This document shows positions 15,927-24,983 of a DNA stretch of 34,778 nucleotides, in pieces (positions within the stretch are counted from its first letter, which is position 1; each line of letters starts with the position of its first letter). A program made the translations under genes and the position numbers. The stretch is from NCBI GenBank assembly GCA_002437115.1, contig DJOD01000001.1, forward strand, positions 1 to 34,778. Reading direction: 5' to 3'. The notes under the pieces were generated by a model, which ran no database searches, was not told the origin of the DNA, and saw nothing but the letters and a program-made list of their open reading frames with translations. The DNA comes from Prevotella sp. UBA6447. Lineage in GTDB: Bacteria > Bacteroidota > Bacteroidia > Bacteroidales > Bacteroidaceae.

Positions 15927-18900
15927 TCATTTTACGGCAAACTTCACATTGGAAACCTTCCCGTCGAGCGTAGCGTTGAGGTGATAAACACCCGCGCTGA
16001 CGCTAACAGCCAGTGTCACTTTGTCGCCAGTGCGAAGGTTCCGTGCAGTCTTCTCGGCAACGAGTTGGCCGGCGTTGTTATAGAGGCGCAACACGGCCTC
16101 TGCCACATTGCCGTTCACCACGACACCTATCGAACCGTTGTTGTCGGTATCGATCGTGATGTCGCCCTTGTCGCCGTAAACGCCGGCAATACCCGTCGAT
16201 GTTTTCACGTTGACCGTGACCGCATGGCTTGTCACACCCTTGTTGGTATCGGTTGCCGTGAGTGTCAGCACAGCGGTACCCTCCTTCTTGGCATTGACGA
16301 TGAGGCCATCCTCTGAAACGAAGACGCTGGCCACCTTTGCGTCGCTGGAGACGGCCGTGCAGGTGAAGTCGTCACCATCCGGGTCACTGAAGAGGGTGCT
16401 GAAACTGATGATACCCGACTGCTGCCCCTCAGCATACGTGAGCTCGTCTTGCCCGACGTATTCCGGGGCGCGGTTGGCAAACACCACGCTGTAATTGACC
16501 GAGGCCGTGGCGGCGTTGCCGCTCGCATCGGTTGCCGTGAGTGCAATCAGGCCGTTGCCCACCTTGTCGTAGCCATACTCGGGATGCACCTGAAGGGTGG
16601 CCTTGAGCTGCTTGCCGGCAGGCACGCTGAACACACCGTCCGCAAGGGTAACCCCGTCTGCCTCGTTGTAGCTGGCTACAGACGTGTAGCCCTTCGCGTC
16701 GACATAAGAGAGGGTGAATGCCTCGCCTTCGGGCTCAGAAGCGGAGATCGCCACCTTAGTGTCGTCACCTTGGTTGGTGGCCACGACAGATGTGGGAACC
16801 GTGATTTGCGGAGCACCGTTCTTGTCAAGGTAGATGTGGTAATTGACCACTTTCTGTGTCGGGTCATCGCTGTGGATGACCAGCGTTGCCTTGTTGTTCT
16901 TCGTGAAGTAGCTTTGCTTGGCATCAATCCCGAAGTTCACCGCAAGGTCTTCGCCGACGGCAAGCTCGCCGTCCGTGTCAGCATTCAGGAGCTTCACCCA
17001 GGGCTGTCCCTTCTCCGTTTCCAGGCACGTCATGAAATAGCCAAAGGCACCGTATGAGTAGTACTGGTCGTACATGTCCTCAATGTCAACCCATCCGCCG
17101 AGGCTCTCCAGGTTGCACATATAACGGTTGGGCGTGAGCTCGCCCTGCTTGCTGGCCATCATGGCCGACTGGCCGTAGCCAGCAGGATACTTCAACACCA
17201 CGTAGAACGTGTCGTTTGGGTTGATGAAGACCGGCTTGTCAAGCTGCAAGAGCATGGGCTTGCCGTAGGTCTTCTCCTGGTCGGTGTTGGGCTCCGTGAT
17301 GTGGAGCTTGCCATGGCCGATGTTGCGGTTCTTGGCATTCACCTTCGAGCCCTGCACGACAGTTGCCTCAATGTCGACATTGGTCAAGTCGCCCGTGGTG
17401 CCCACGAAGTAGATGTGCGAGAGGTTGAACCCTTCGGCAGGAGCCTCATAACGCGTGGCCGCGATGAAGTTCTGGTCGAGGGCCTTGTCGCCTGTGCCCA
17501 TGAACGCAGCACGCGCGTTGGAGATCGGGTCTTTCACCGGGTGGTAGAGAATGTTGGTGTAGTCGATGTCCGTGGGCACGTCATACACATACTTCTGGTT
17601 GTCCTTCACCTTGGCATAGTGCTTCATGGCCTTGGCCAGGACGTTGAAGGTCACAGGCTGCGCCATCTCCTCGATGGCTGCCTTAGCTTGGGCCTTGGTC
17701 ATGGCCGGTGCCATGACTGACAACAAGCCTGTGTCGCCACCGTCTCCGTTGCTCTCATCCTCAACGGCCTCATCGTTTCCGGTGGGGTCGAGACGCAAGC
17801 TGTAGTGCAACTTGTATGCCCCGTCGTTCTTGATGTTGAGCGTTTCGGAACCCGTATAGTCGGCTGGCACGTTCTTGAGCCAGATGCTCTCCTTGTCGAA
17901 GGTCATGTGCGGAGCCTCAGTGATGTGGATGTTGACAGGCACAGCCTGCTCGCTTGTCTCGCCGTCGACCACGTTCATCAGCGTGAAGAGAATCTGGCTG
18001 TCCGGATTTTTGGCCACGGTGAAGGTGTCGTTGGGCGTGTCCGTGTAGTTGTAGACCAAGCGGAACTTCACGGGCTCAAAGCCCACGCTGATCGGGGCGT
18101 TCATACCCGGCGTATAGAGCTTCCATCCGCTGCCATCACCCTCGCCGAAGTCATCTTGCAGCGAGAGTGGACCCGGATCGATGCCGCCCTCGTCGCTTGA
18201 GGGGTTCGGGTCGTAATACTGGAGGGAGCCATACTCGCGTCCGAAGTTGTCGTCCCATTGGAAGATGGACGAGTTGGCATCGACGATTTGGAACGCCTTG
18301 GTGCCATTGTTCTTCACCTCAAACTCGATGGTTGCCGGCGTGCCATCATTGTACACGGCTGTGTAGCTGATGGAGTCGGGGAACTCGGCCTTCACCTCTC
18401 CGGTGATGTTGAGTGCCACAGGAATCTCAAACTGCTCCTTGTTGGGAACATTGGTAGTCACCTTGAAGGCGTTCTGGTAGACATCGGCGATGCGGTGGCC
18501 GTCAATGGTGACAGGGACGTCGGTCGATGTGCCTGGTGCCACGACATAGCTCATGTAAGGAGCAAACTCAATGGCGTTGCCGCTCTTGATGTTCTGCTCG
18601 CTGTAAGGAGACACGGCACGTGTACCAGTCTCGTCCATCACGCCACAAACGCCAAACGCAGACACAAAGATGCCATCAGGATCCAGTTTATACTGGAACT
18701 TGAACGTTCCATCCTTGCGGAGGATCACCTGGAAGTTCATGCCGTCCATCACGGAGTTGCCATAGTTCTTGTAGCTCACTACCACATAGTCGCCAAACGA
18801 CTTGTAGAACACGCCGCATGTCGAAGCGGGGTCGGGCGTGTGGTTGCCCCAGTAAGGAGCTATGAGGTTGTTGTAGAACGACTCGGTGGATGGCAAGCCT

Positions 18901-21900
18901 TCCTCGGGTGGTGGTGGGAACATCTTGTAATCGACCGATGGCTTTGTGAATGACACAAATCCCGTGTCGTAGATGTACATCTTCTTGTACTTCTTGCCGT
19001 AGAACGGGAACTCGAAAGGCAACTCAACCTCCTTGTAGTCGGTCTTGTCGTTGAAATATTCAGCAGGCATGTGCTCCACGCCGTCCTCGTCGTCGCCCGT
19101 GATGTCTATCCAGTCGTAGCTGACGCTCGTGTCGTAAACTTTCGACTTGTAAGTGTAGCCCACCTGCGACGTCTTGTTGTCGGCCAGAAGGCTGTCGAAC
19201 TTGAACCACGTGTCGTTGGTGATGGCAAACGACATCTTCTCGTCGCCATTGTTGGCAAACGAGAGGGTCTTCCTCACGTCTGTTCCGTAAGCCGTCTCCT
19301 CCTCGATATTGTCGGGCGTGACGGCCACTTGCGGGCAACCGCCCACATGGGCTTTCAGAACCACGTTCTTCTTGGTGCCGTCGGCGAAAGCGATGACCAT
19401 CGTGTCGACAACATCCCCGGAGTTCTCCGTGTTGAGTTGCACGTCGATGTCCTTGGTGTTGCCTGCCACGACGGCGAACGCCGACTTGACAGCATCGTCT
19501 ATCGCAAACTTCTCCTCGTTGACGCTCACGCCAGCCACCTTCAGCGTGTCCCTGCCCTCGTTCTTAAGGTTCAGGGTGCGCTTCTGCGTGGATGTGCGAT
19601 ACACGTCGCCAAAGTTGAGTGTGTCGGCGCTGAGCACAGCCTGAGGCTTGAGGTCACCGATGATGTTGGCCTTGAACACCACGTTGACCGAGGCTTTCTG
19701 CGGGTCGTTGGTGTTGAGCACGAGGTTGTTGGTGAGCGCGCCAGCGTTGAGGTCATTGCCTGCGGCAAACGTCGCGGTAATGTCCTTCTGCTCGCCTATG
19801 CCGAGATAGCCGTCGGCGCTCGACACCGACTTGATCATCTGGCGGGCGGGAGCCGTCAGCTTCAGCACACATCCCGTCTGGAGGTTGCCCAGGAGCGTCT
19901 CGTCGGGATCATGGTCACTGTCGATAACGGTGTAGGGATCCTTGGCATCGGGGTCAACCACGCCGATGTAGGTCTGCGTGCCGTTGTCGCGAAGCTTCGA
20001 CGGGTCGTAGAGGTCATAGTAGATGGTGGTGCTACCATCAGGGGTCAGCACCATGTGGAAGCTGACAGGAGTGGTGCCACCCTGTCCTTCGGAATCATAC
20101 GTGAGCACGTTCTGGAAGTTGACATACAACTTGCCCTCGCGGTGCCCGTAGCTGATCTTCGAGTCGGGGCCGGTGATAACCGACGGACCCACGAAGCCAG
20201 CAGCAGAGATGTAACCGCCCAGTCCCTTTACACAATCGGCCGAGGGTACAGAGCAACCAATGGTCTTTCCGTTGGCTGAGCCAAACGACAAGCCACCAAT
20301 GGAGCAAATGTACAGTTGGTCAAACTCCTTGTCATAGAACGGGAACTTAAAGCCGATGCTCACAGGGTCTGACTGCCAGCTGTACTCGTCGGTAAACTTG
20401 TCTGTGATGTCTTTCTCGTCCGACAGCTCGGGCATTGGCTCATAGACAAGGTCCGACTGACCGTCGAAGCTGCTCTCCAACGTGTAGCCAAAACGGTGTG
20501 CCAGACTACTGGTGCCCTCGATGGTCTTCGAAGAGAACTTCGGGAACACATACTGCAAGGGATACTTGCCGTCGTTCTTGATGGTGAACACCTGCGTCTT
20601 CTCGGCTCCGCCGACCTCCAGGCTGCCAATGTTCATGGCCGTGTCGGGGGTTACGACGAGCTTGGCCGGCTCAGTGGCCGAGCCACGCACGGTGAACGAG
20701 TAGGTCAGGCCGCCCTGGTCCTTCAGGGTGACGGTGCCCGTGAAGTCGCCGCCCTTCGTGGGCTTGAACGTCACGTCCATCGTGCCGTTGGAGCGTGCGG
20801 CAATCCTCGGGCAGCTTGTGACCTTAAACTGGTCGGACGATACGGTGAGGGTCTTCGTGTAACTGTAGAAGGGCGTGCCGTAACGGGTGGCAGCGAAGGC
20901 GCCGAAGCCCGAGTTGGTGAGCTCCACGCTGAGGGTCTTCTCCTCGCCCACGAGCACATTGCCAAAGTCGATCATCTTTTGGCTGGTGATGCTGGGCTTG
21001 TATCCCTTCACGGTCATGCTCACCTTCACCTGGTTGTCGGTCTTGGTTGCCTCGTTGGTCTTGAGGTGCAGGTTGAAGATGTAGTTGCCGTTGGGCAACT
21101 GTTGGCCGTCGTTCTTGAGCGTCACCTTTTGGCTCTCGCCGGCGCGCACCTCGCCACTCACAGGGTCGGGGTTGAGCACCGCACTCCAGTCGGGGTTCTT
21201 GCTCAGGGCATAGACCGACCATGTCAGTCCGGCCACCTTGGCGGCGTAAGTAGAGCCCTTGAGGGCCTGGTCGAGCTGCGTCCACGTGGCACCGTTGTCG
21301 AAGCTGGCAAAGCTTTGCGTGAACACGCTGTCCTGGCGCGAGTAGGCCAGTCCGAGGGGCTTCGACTGTCCGGCGGGGAACTTGGCCACCACCCAGATGC
21401 TTTTGCCCGGGGCGACATAGATCTGCTCATTCAAGGGGATATCGGTGTTATAACCCCATTTCACATCCTGCGACTTGTAGTCGACCGTGGCCAAGAGCGT
21501 CGCGGTGGAGATGGAGCGCGACCCGTCGTAAATCTCAATGACGGGGTTGGTGCCATAGGCGCCGCCGAAGCGAAGGTCGGTGATGTTGAAGCCGTTGGGA
21601 TGCGTCTTGGCATTGACCGTAAGGCGCTGGGCCAAGGCGTTGGGGAGCTCCGTGTCGTTCTCGCCAATAAACGCGTAGATCTTGCTGGCATAGGTCAGCG
21701 TGTCGGGATAAGCGGTCGCCTTGTAGCCCGACGACACAATCTCGTGGTTGGCGGCGTTCTCCATGGCCATGTGTCCGCTGAACGGTGCCACCTTGCCGGG
21801 TGCCACCTGCTGCTTCTCCACGCTGCTGGTGGAATAAGACGGGGTAAGCGCCTGCGTGGCCGACTGCAACTGGTACTTGAGCACGCCTTCGCGGGTGTTC

Positions 21901-23876
21901 GAGATGGTGAACTCGCCTTTCGCCGTGCTCGCCTTGTTGGCGTCAACGGTCATCGTCACCGATGACTTGTCAACCTTGGCCATTGGCCCCGCGTTGGTCG
22001 TGGCCGACTTCACGGCAGAGCGGGCCGAAGCCTTTCCCCACCGGTTATAGGCAACCATACATATATAATAGGTGGTGTTGGCCGACACGCCCGTGAGCTC
22101 GTAAGAGGTCTTATCGCCCGAGGAGAGAAACTTGGTGTCCACGCTCACGGAGCTGAGGCTCTCTAGCTTGGTGTCGTCGGTGATGGGCGACGTGCTGTAA
22201 TAGATGACATGGTGGTCGATCACTCCTTCGGTGCCGCTCGCGGGGATGGTCCATTCCACGAGTATGTTGTCGTGCGAAGGCGTCAGCGTGAAATCGCTTA
22301 CAGCATCTGGCACGGTTCCCTCCTGGCCTTGCAGGGCCTTGTAGGCGTCGATATAGCCGGAGCCCATCTTGCCCGCGTAGGTCGGGTTCTTCGAGTAGAA
22401 GTCGTTGACCGATGAGGTCAGCAACGTGCGCAAGGTCTCGTTGGAGAAATTCTTGTTGCCATACTTCGACAGGATCAGCGCGGCGATGCCCGAGACGTGT
22501 GGGCAAGCCATCGAGGTGCCCTCGTTGTAGCCATACTGTCCGTTGGGCAGCGTGGAGAGCACGCCCAGTTGCTCGCCATAGTCCTCCTGTCCGCCAGGGG
22601 CCGTCACGTCGACCCAGCTGCCATAGTTGGAGTATGTGGAGGCTGTTCCATCGCCGTTCATGGCTCCCACAGCCACGACATCGGGAAGACATCCAGGGTA
22701 GTAGTTGCCCTCCTCGCCGTTGTTGCCAGCGGCGAAGATGCAGAGTCCGCCTTTCATCTTGTCGCCTCCGCCATACTTGGTGAAGTATTTCACGGCTTCC
22801 GTGGTGGCCTTGTCTTCCTCATCGGCCACCGACATGCCCCATGAGCACTGGGCGATGCTGGCGCCACGGTCGGCGGCATAGACCAGCGCGCCGGCAAAGT
22901 CGGCCACGGCCTGATCGCTGGCACGCGAGTCGAACACCTGGCAAACCATCATCTTGACACCTCCGGTGCCGTCTGATCCGCCGGCCACGCCGGCCACGCC
23001 AATGCCGTTGTTGTTGGTGGCGCCCACGGTTCCTGCCACGTGCGTTCCGTGCGAATGGGCATTGATGTTGGCCGAACCCACCACGAAGTTGTAGCCGTAA
23101 ATGTCGTCCACGAAGCCGTCGCCGTCGTCGTCAACGCCCGGTTGGCCCTTGAGCTCCGCCTCGTTGACCCAGACATTGTCTTTCAGGTCGGGGTGGTCAA
23201 TCTGGAAACCACCGTCGACGATGGCCACGATGACATCCTTCGAGCCTGTCACGCCACTCTCCCAAGCGGGAAAGACGTTGATGTCGTAACCGGCCAAGGT
23301 GCCGTCAATCGACCCGTCGTTGTGGTAGTGCCACTGCTTAGCCAGGAAGGGGTCGTCGAAGGGCAGCGTTCCCATGGCTCGCTGCGCCCACGTGACATCG
23401 GTGGCCGAGGCGGGCTTGAAGCTCTCGCCGCCATAGGGCTGATACACGGGCACGCGCTGGGCATACTCGACGCCAGCCGTCGACGTGTAGAGGTTGCGGG
23501 CCTGGGCCGGCGTCATGCCGTCGGCAGCGTAGGTGATGTCATACCATCGGTCGAGGCCGGCGGCCTTGTGACGGGCCTCGTCCTTTCCCGCGTATGGGAA
23601 CACACGCTTCATGCTCACAGCCTTCACTCTCTGCGCAACGCGGTCAAGCGTCGTCGCGCCGGTCGTGACGTACTGGGCTCTAGCTTTCTTCCGGACGGTG
23701 CCGTCGGGAAGGGTAGCCTTTTGCAGCAGCGTCGCGAGCTCCGGCTGGAGCTTCACGCGCACCACCCCCTCCGCATAGCGGGGTCCGGATGCAGCTGAGA
23801 GCTTTTGTGCGTCTGCAGTGGTGACACACAAAAGGAGCATCACACTGCAAAGACCCAAGATAAAGTTCTTTTGCAT
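15927..23876 (-). CDS. Giant subtilisin-like (S8) secreted peptidase with beta-sandwich modules
   Basis: I start at MQKNFILGLCSVMLLLCVTTADAQ, a signal peptide; an in-frame ATG 66 bp upstream is unlikely. The 2,649-residue product has a propeptide-like region (about 25-180), then an S8 domain with Asp221 (IVDGGF), His276 (HGTHVAG), oxyanion Asn385 (AAGNN) and Ser455 (GTSMACPH), all in order. A DDDGDGFVDD segment (about 249-258) suggests calcium binding. An FN3-like domain follows (about 520-630). After it come many beta-sandwich repeats, including two matched SIGFKFPFY/ELPFEFPFYGKKY modules and repeated immunoglobulin-like ASH-type segments. The C-terminus (RLYNNAGQLVAEK to GVYHLNATLDG and VSNVKFAVK) is a T9SS type-A-like sorting domain. 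It is probably a surface protease or adhesin; the target is unknown. Confidence 0.92.
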   Translation of the reverse strand: MQKNFILGLCSVMLLLCVTTADAQKLSAASGPRYAEGVVRVKLQPELATLLQKATLPDGTVRKKARAQYVTTGATTLDRVAQRVKAVSMKRVFPYAGKDEARHKAAGLDRWYDITYAADGMTPAQARNLYTSTAGVEYAQRVPVYQPYGGESFKPASATDVTWAQRAMGTLPFDDPFLAKQWHYHNDGSIDGTLAGYDINVFPAWESGVTGSKDVIVAIVDGGFQIDHPDLKDNVWVNEAELKGQPGVDDDGDGFVDDIYGYNFVVGSANINAHSHGTHVAGTVGATNNNGIGVAGVAGGSDGTGGVKMMVCQVFDSRASDQAVADFAGALVYAADRGASIAQCSWGMSVADEEDKATTEAVKYFTKYGGGDKMKGGLCIFAAGNNGEEGNYYPGCLPDVVAVGAMNGDGTASTYSNYGSWVDVTAPGGQEDYGEQLGVLSTLPNGQYGYNEGTSMACPHVSGIAALILSKYGNKNFSNETLRTLLTSSVNDFYSKNPTYAGKMGSGYIDAYKALQGQEGTVPDAVSDFTLTPSHDNILVEWTIPASGTEGVIDHHVIYYSTSPITDDTKLESLSSVSVDTKFLSSGDKTSYELTGVSANTTYYICMVAYNRWGKASARSAVKSATTNAGPMAKVDKSSVTMTVDANKASTAKGEFTISNTREGVLKYQLQSATQALTPSYSTSSVEKQQVAPGKVAPFSGHMAMENAANHEIVSSGYKATAYPDTLTYASKIYAFIGENDTELPNALAQRLTVNAKTHPNGFNITDLRFGGAYGTNPVIEIYDGSRSISTATLLATVDYKSQDVKWGYNTDIPLNEQIYVAPGKSIWVVAKFPAGQSKPLGLAYSRQDSVFTQSFASFDNGATWTQLDQALKGSTYAAKVAGLTWSVYALSKNPDWSAVLNPDPVSGEVRAGESQKVTLKNDGQQLPNGNYIFNLHLKTNEATKTDNQVKVSMTVKGYKPSITSQKMIDFGNVLVGEEKTLSVELTNSGFGAFAATRYGTPFYSYTKTLTVSSDQFKVTSCPRIAARSNGTMDVTFKPTKGGDFTGTVTLKDQGGLTYSFTVRGSATEPAKLVVTPDTAMNIGSLEVGGAEKTQVFTIKNDGKYPLQYVFPKFSSKTIEGTSSLAHRFGYTLESSFDGQSDLVYEPMPELSDEKDITDKFTDEYSWQSDPVSIGFKFPFYDKEFDQLYICSIGGLSFGSANGKTIGCSVPSADCVKGLGGYISAAGFVGPSVITGPDSKISYGHREGKLYVNFQNVLTYDSEGQGGTTPVSFHMVLTPDGSTTIYYDLYDPSKLRDNGTQTYIGVVDPDAKDPYTVIDSDHDPDETLLGNLQTGCVLKLTAPARQMIKSVSSADGYLGIGEQKDITATFAAGNDLNAGALTNNLVLNTNDPQKASVNVVFKANIIGDLKPQAVLSADTLNFGDVYRTSTQKRTLNLKNEGRDTLKVAGVSVNEEKFAIDDAVKSAFAVVAGNTKDIDVQLNTENSGDVVDTMVIAFADGTKKNVVLKAHVGGCPQVAVTPDNIEEETAYGTDVRKTLSFANNGDEKMSFAITNDTWFKFDSLLADNKTSQVGYTYKSKVYDTSVSYDWIDITGDDEDGVEHMPAEYFNDKTDYKEVELPFEFPFYGKKYKKMYIYDTGFVSFTKPSVDYKMFPPPPEEGLPSTESFYNNLIAPYWGNHTPDPASTCGVFYKSFGDYVVVSYKNYGNSVMDGMNFQVILRKDGTFKFQYKLDPDGIFVSAFGVCGVMDETGTRAVSPYSEQNIKSGNAIEFAPYMSYVVAPGTSTDVPVTIDGHRIADVYQNAFKVTTNVPNKEQFEIPVALNITGEVKAEFPDSISYTAVYNDGTPATIEFEVKNNGTKAFQIVDANSSIFQWDDNFGREYGSLQYYDPNPSSDEGGIDPGPLSLQDDFGEGDGSGWKLYTPGMNAPISVGFEPVKFRLVYNYTDTPNDTFTVAKNPDSQILFTLMNVVDGETSEQAVPVNIHITEAPHMTFDKESIWLKNVPADYTGSETLNIKNDGAYKLHYSLRLDPTGNDEAVEDESNGDGGDTGLLSVMAPAMTKAQAKAAIEEMAQPVTFNVLAKAMKHYAKVKDNQKYVYDVPTDIDYTNILYHPVKDPISNARAAFMGTGDKALDQNFIAATRYEAPAEGFNLSHIYFVGTTGDLTNVDIEATVVQGSKVNAKNRNIGHGKLHITEPNTDQEKTYGKPMLLQLDKPVFINPNDTFYVVLKYPAGYGQSAMMASKQGELTPNRYMCNLESLGGWVDIEDMYDQYYSYGAFGYFMTCLETEKGQPWVKLLNADTDGELAVGEDLAVNFGIDAKQSYFTKNNKATLVIHSDDPTQKVVNYHIYLDKNGAPQITVPTSVVATNQGDDTKVAISASEPEGEAFTLSYVDAKGYTSVASYNEADGVTLADGVFSVPAGKQLKATLQVHPEYGYDKVGNGLIALTATDASGNAATASVNYSVVFANRAPEYVGQDELTYAEGQQSGIISFSTLFSDPDGDDFTCTAVSSDAKVASVFVSEDGLIVNAKKEGTAVLTLTATDTNKGVTSHAVTVNVKTSTGIAGVYGDKGDITIDTDNNGSIGVVVNGNVAEAVLRLYNNAGQLVAEKTARNLRTGDKVTLAVSVSAGVYHLNATLDGKVSNVKFAVK

Positions 23877-23925
23877 TTTTTGTTGGTTAAATAAAAAATT
23901 AAGATAATTGAAAAATAAGACGGTT

Positions 23926-23949
23926 CGCGCCTTGCAGGGCAAGGGCGCG
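23926..23949 (-). promoter_or_regulatory. GC-rich hairpin in the protease leader
   Basis: CGCGCCTTGC (23926-23935) pairs with GCAAGGGCGCG (23939-23949), with one bulge, in an AT-rich region 50 nt before the protease start. It lies in the putative 5' leader and could affect translation. Confidence 0.5.
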
Positions 23950-24107
23950 TATGTTGATCGCTATTTACTTCTCTCCTACCATAATGTTATAAGTCGATAT
24001 TCTCTTTCTCTGAATACATTCTATCTGGCTTGCAAAGCCCCTGTCCTTCCAGACTATTGCCTTCCTGCATTTTATCAACGTGTTAAGAAAGCATTGCTTT
24101 CTGATTG

Positions 24108-24115
24108 CAAAATTA
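24108..24115 (-). promoter_or_regulatory. Candidate promoter of the giant protease
   Basis: On the minus strand TAATTTTG followed by C is an exact TAnnTTTG match. It is the only such match I found between 23877 and 24200, and would give a leader of roughly 225 nt. Confidence 0.4.
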
Positions 24116-24273
24116 TAAAATATTCATCAGTATACCTAATATTTAAAAAGGAAAACCTGCAAACTATGAAACATTTAACATTCTTCCGCACCCCGCGTCT
24201 TGCTTGTCTGCCTACCCTATCGTCCCGATTGCAGGAACCGAAAACTGCACTCCTTTGCGAATGGCTATCTTAA

Positions 24274-24343
24274 CGAGAAAAATAACAGCTTAAATTTCCG
24301 AACTAATAGCTATCATTTTTAAAATTTAAGCTATTATTTTTCG
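24274..24343. repeat. AT-rich repeat array with an inverted copy
   Basis: GAAAAATAACAGCTTAAATT (24276-24295) and CGAACTAATAGCT (about 24299-24311) are worn direct copies of the unit at 9550-9585. AATTTAAGCTATTATTTTTC (24323-24342) is an exact inverted copy. Together the arms can form a hairpin of about 20 bp with one mismatch. The wider gap 23877-24983 otherwise has no gene I can defend apart from the weak frame at 24362. Confidence 0.7.
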
Positions 24344-24361
24344 GCTTTCCTTACTCGTTGA

Positions 24362-24667
24362 TTGACAGTGGGGTATGTTCCCACGAATTATCTGGGGCAA
24401 ATCGGGCATCAGAACTGGAACAGGCGAACGGACGTGGCGACCACTCTGCCACACCGCTGCTACATAGCCGATGGAAAGCGACTTGTGAAAGCGGACATTT
24501 CCTTCCGAATAATCTTGACGGCATACAACGCCAAAAAACCGTGCCACGCCATCCATGGGAGCTGCTACAGCGTCAGCGTGCAAATCCTTAAAAACCGAAA
24601 CGGGGGGGGGTACGAATTGTACGGTAAAGTTCCCAAAAGCAATTTCCGAAACATGAACAAGGATTAA
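24362..24667 (+). CDS. Uncertain small ORF carrying a nine-G run
   Basis: A 101-residue frame from TTG 24362 to TAA. It is not recognised. Its codon use and amino-acid mix (KADISFRIILTAYNAKKPC, SVSVQILKNRNGGGYELYGK) look protein-like. Nine consecutive G (24602-24610) encode GlyGlyGly near its end. There is no good ribosome-binding site; the frame begins directly after an in-frame TGA and just after the AT-rich repeat, so it may be a gene fragment. A 132-residue minus-strand frame over the same DNA is the alternative. Confidence 0.25.
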   Translation: MTVGYVPTNYLGQIGHQNWNRRTDVATTLPHRCYIADGKRLVKADISFRIILTAYNAKKPCHAIHGSCYSVSVQILKNRNGGGYELYGKVPKSNFRNMNKD

Positions 24668-24900
24668 AAGGGGCTTTTCATGATATGGTTTTAGCAAAAT
24701 GTGTGGTGCAACAACATCATACATACTTAGTTTTCAAGCATCTACAAACGATAGAGCAAATGGTACAGGTAGCGTATTTTACAACTATTTCCTCAAATTT
24801 CACTGCTCCAAGAGGAACCGTTTCGCTTGATTCAAATCAAATATTTACAAAAAAGTTGTTTTTTTTCGATGATTATATAATAAGTTTTCAAACAAATTAG

Positions 24901-24908
24901 TAATTTTG
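24901..24908 (+). promoter_or_regulatory. Promoter of the CHB_HEX-type surface protein
   Basis: TAATTTTG followed by CG is an exact TAnnTTTG match, 75 nt upstream of the ATG at 24984, giving a leader of about 65 nt. Confidence 0.6.
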
Positions 24909-24983
24909 CGCCACAATTGACAAACAGAGCGCATTTAGACAATCTAAGAATATAACTTTCATTAATAATAAACTTTTTATTGG

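Noticed and set aside
19071..20279. 402-residue plus-strand frame, and similar long plus-strand frames at 12909, 14293 and 20496
   Set aside because: Antisense shadows of GC-rich secreted-protein genes: rich in His, Val and Arg, with no motif or start signal.
23908..24273. 121-residue plus-strand frame upstream of the protease
   Set aside because: No family signature, it runs through the protease leader hairpin and AT-rich DNA, and its codon use is unlike the neighbours.
24326..24724. 132-residue minus-strand frame opposite the nine-G run
   Set aside because: No recognisable motif or ribosome-binding site; the opposite frame at 24362 has more protein-like codon use, though neither is secure.
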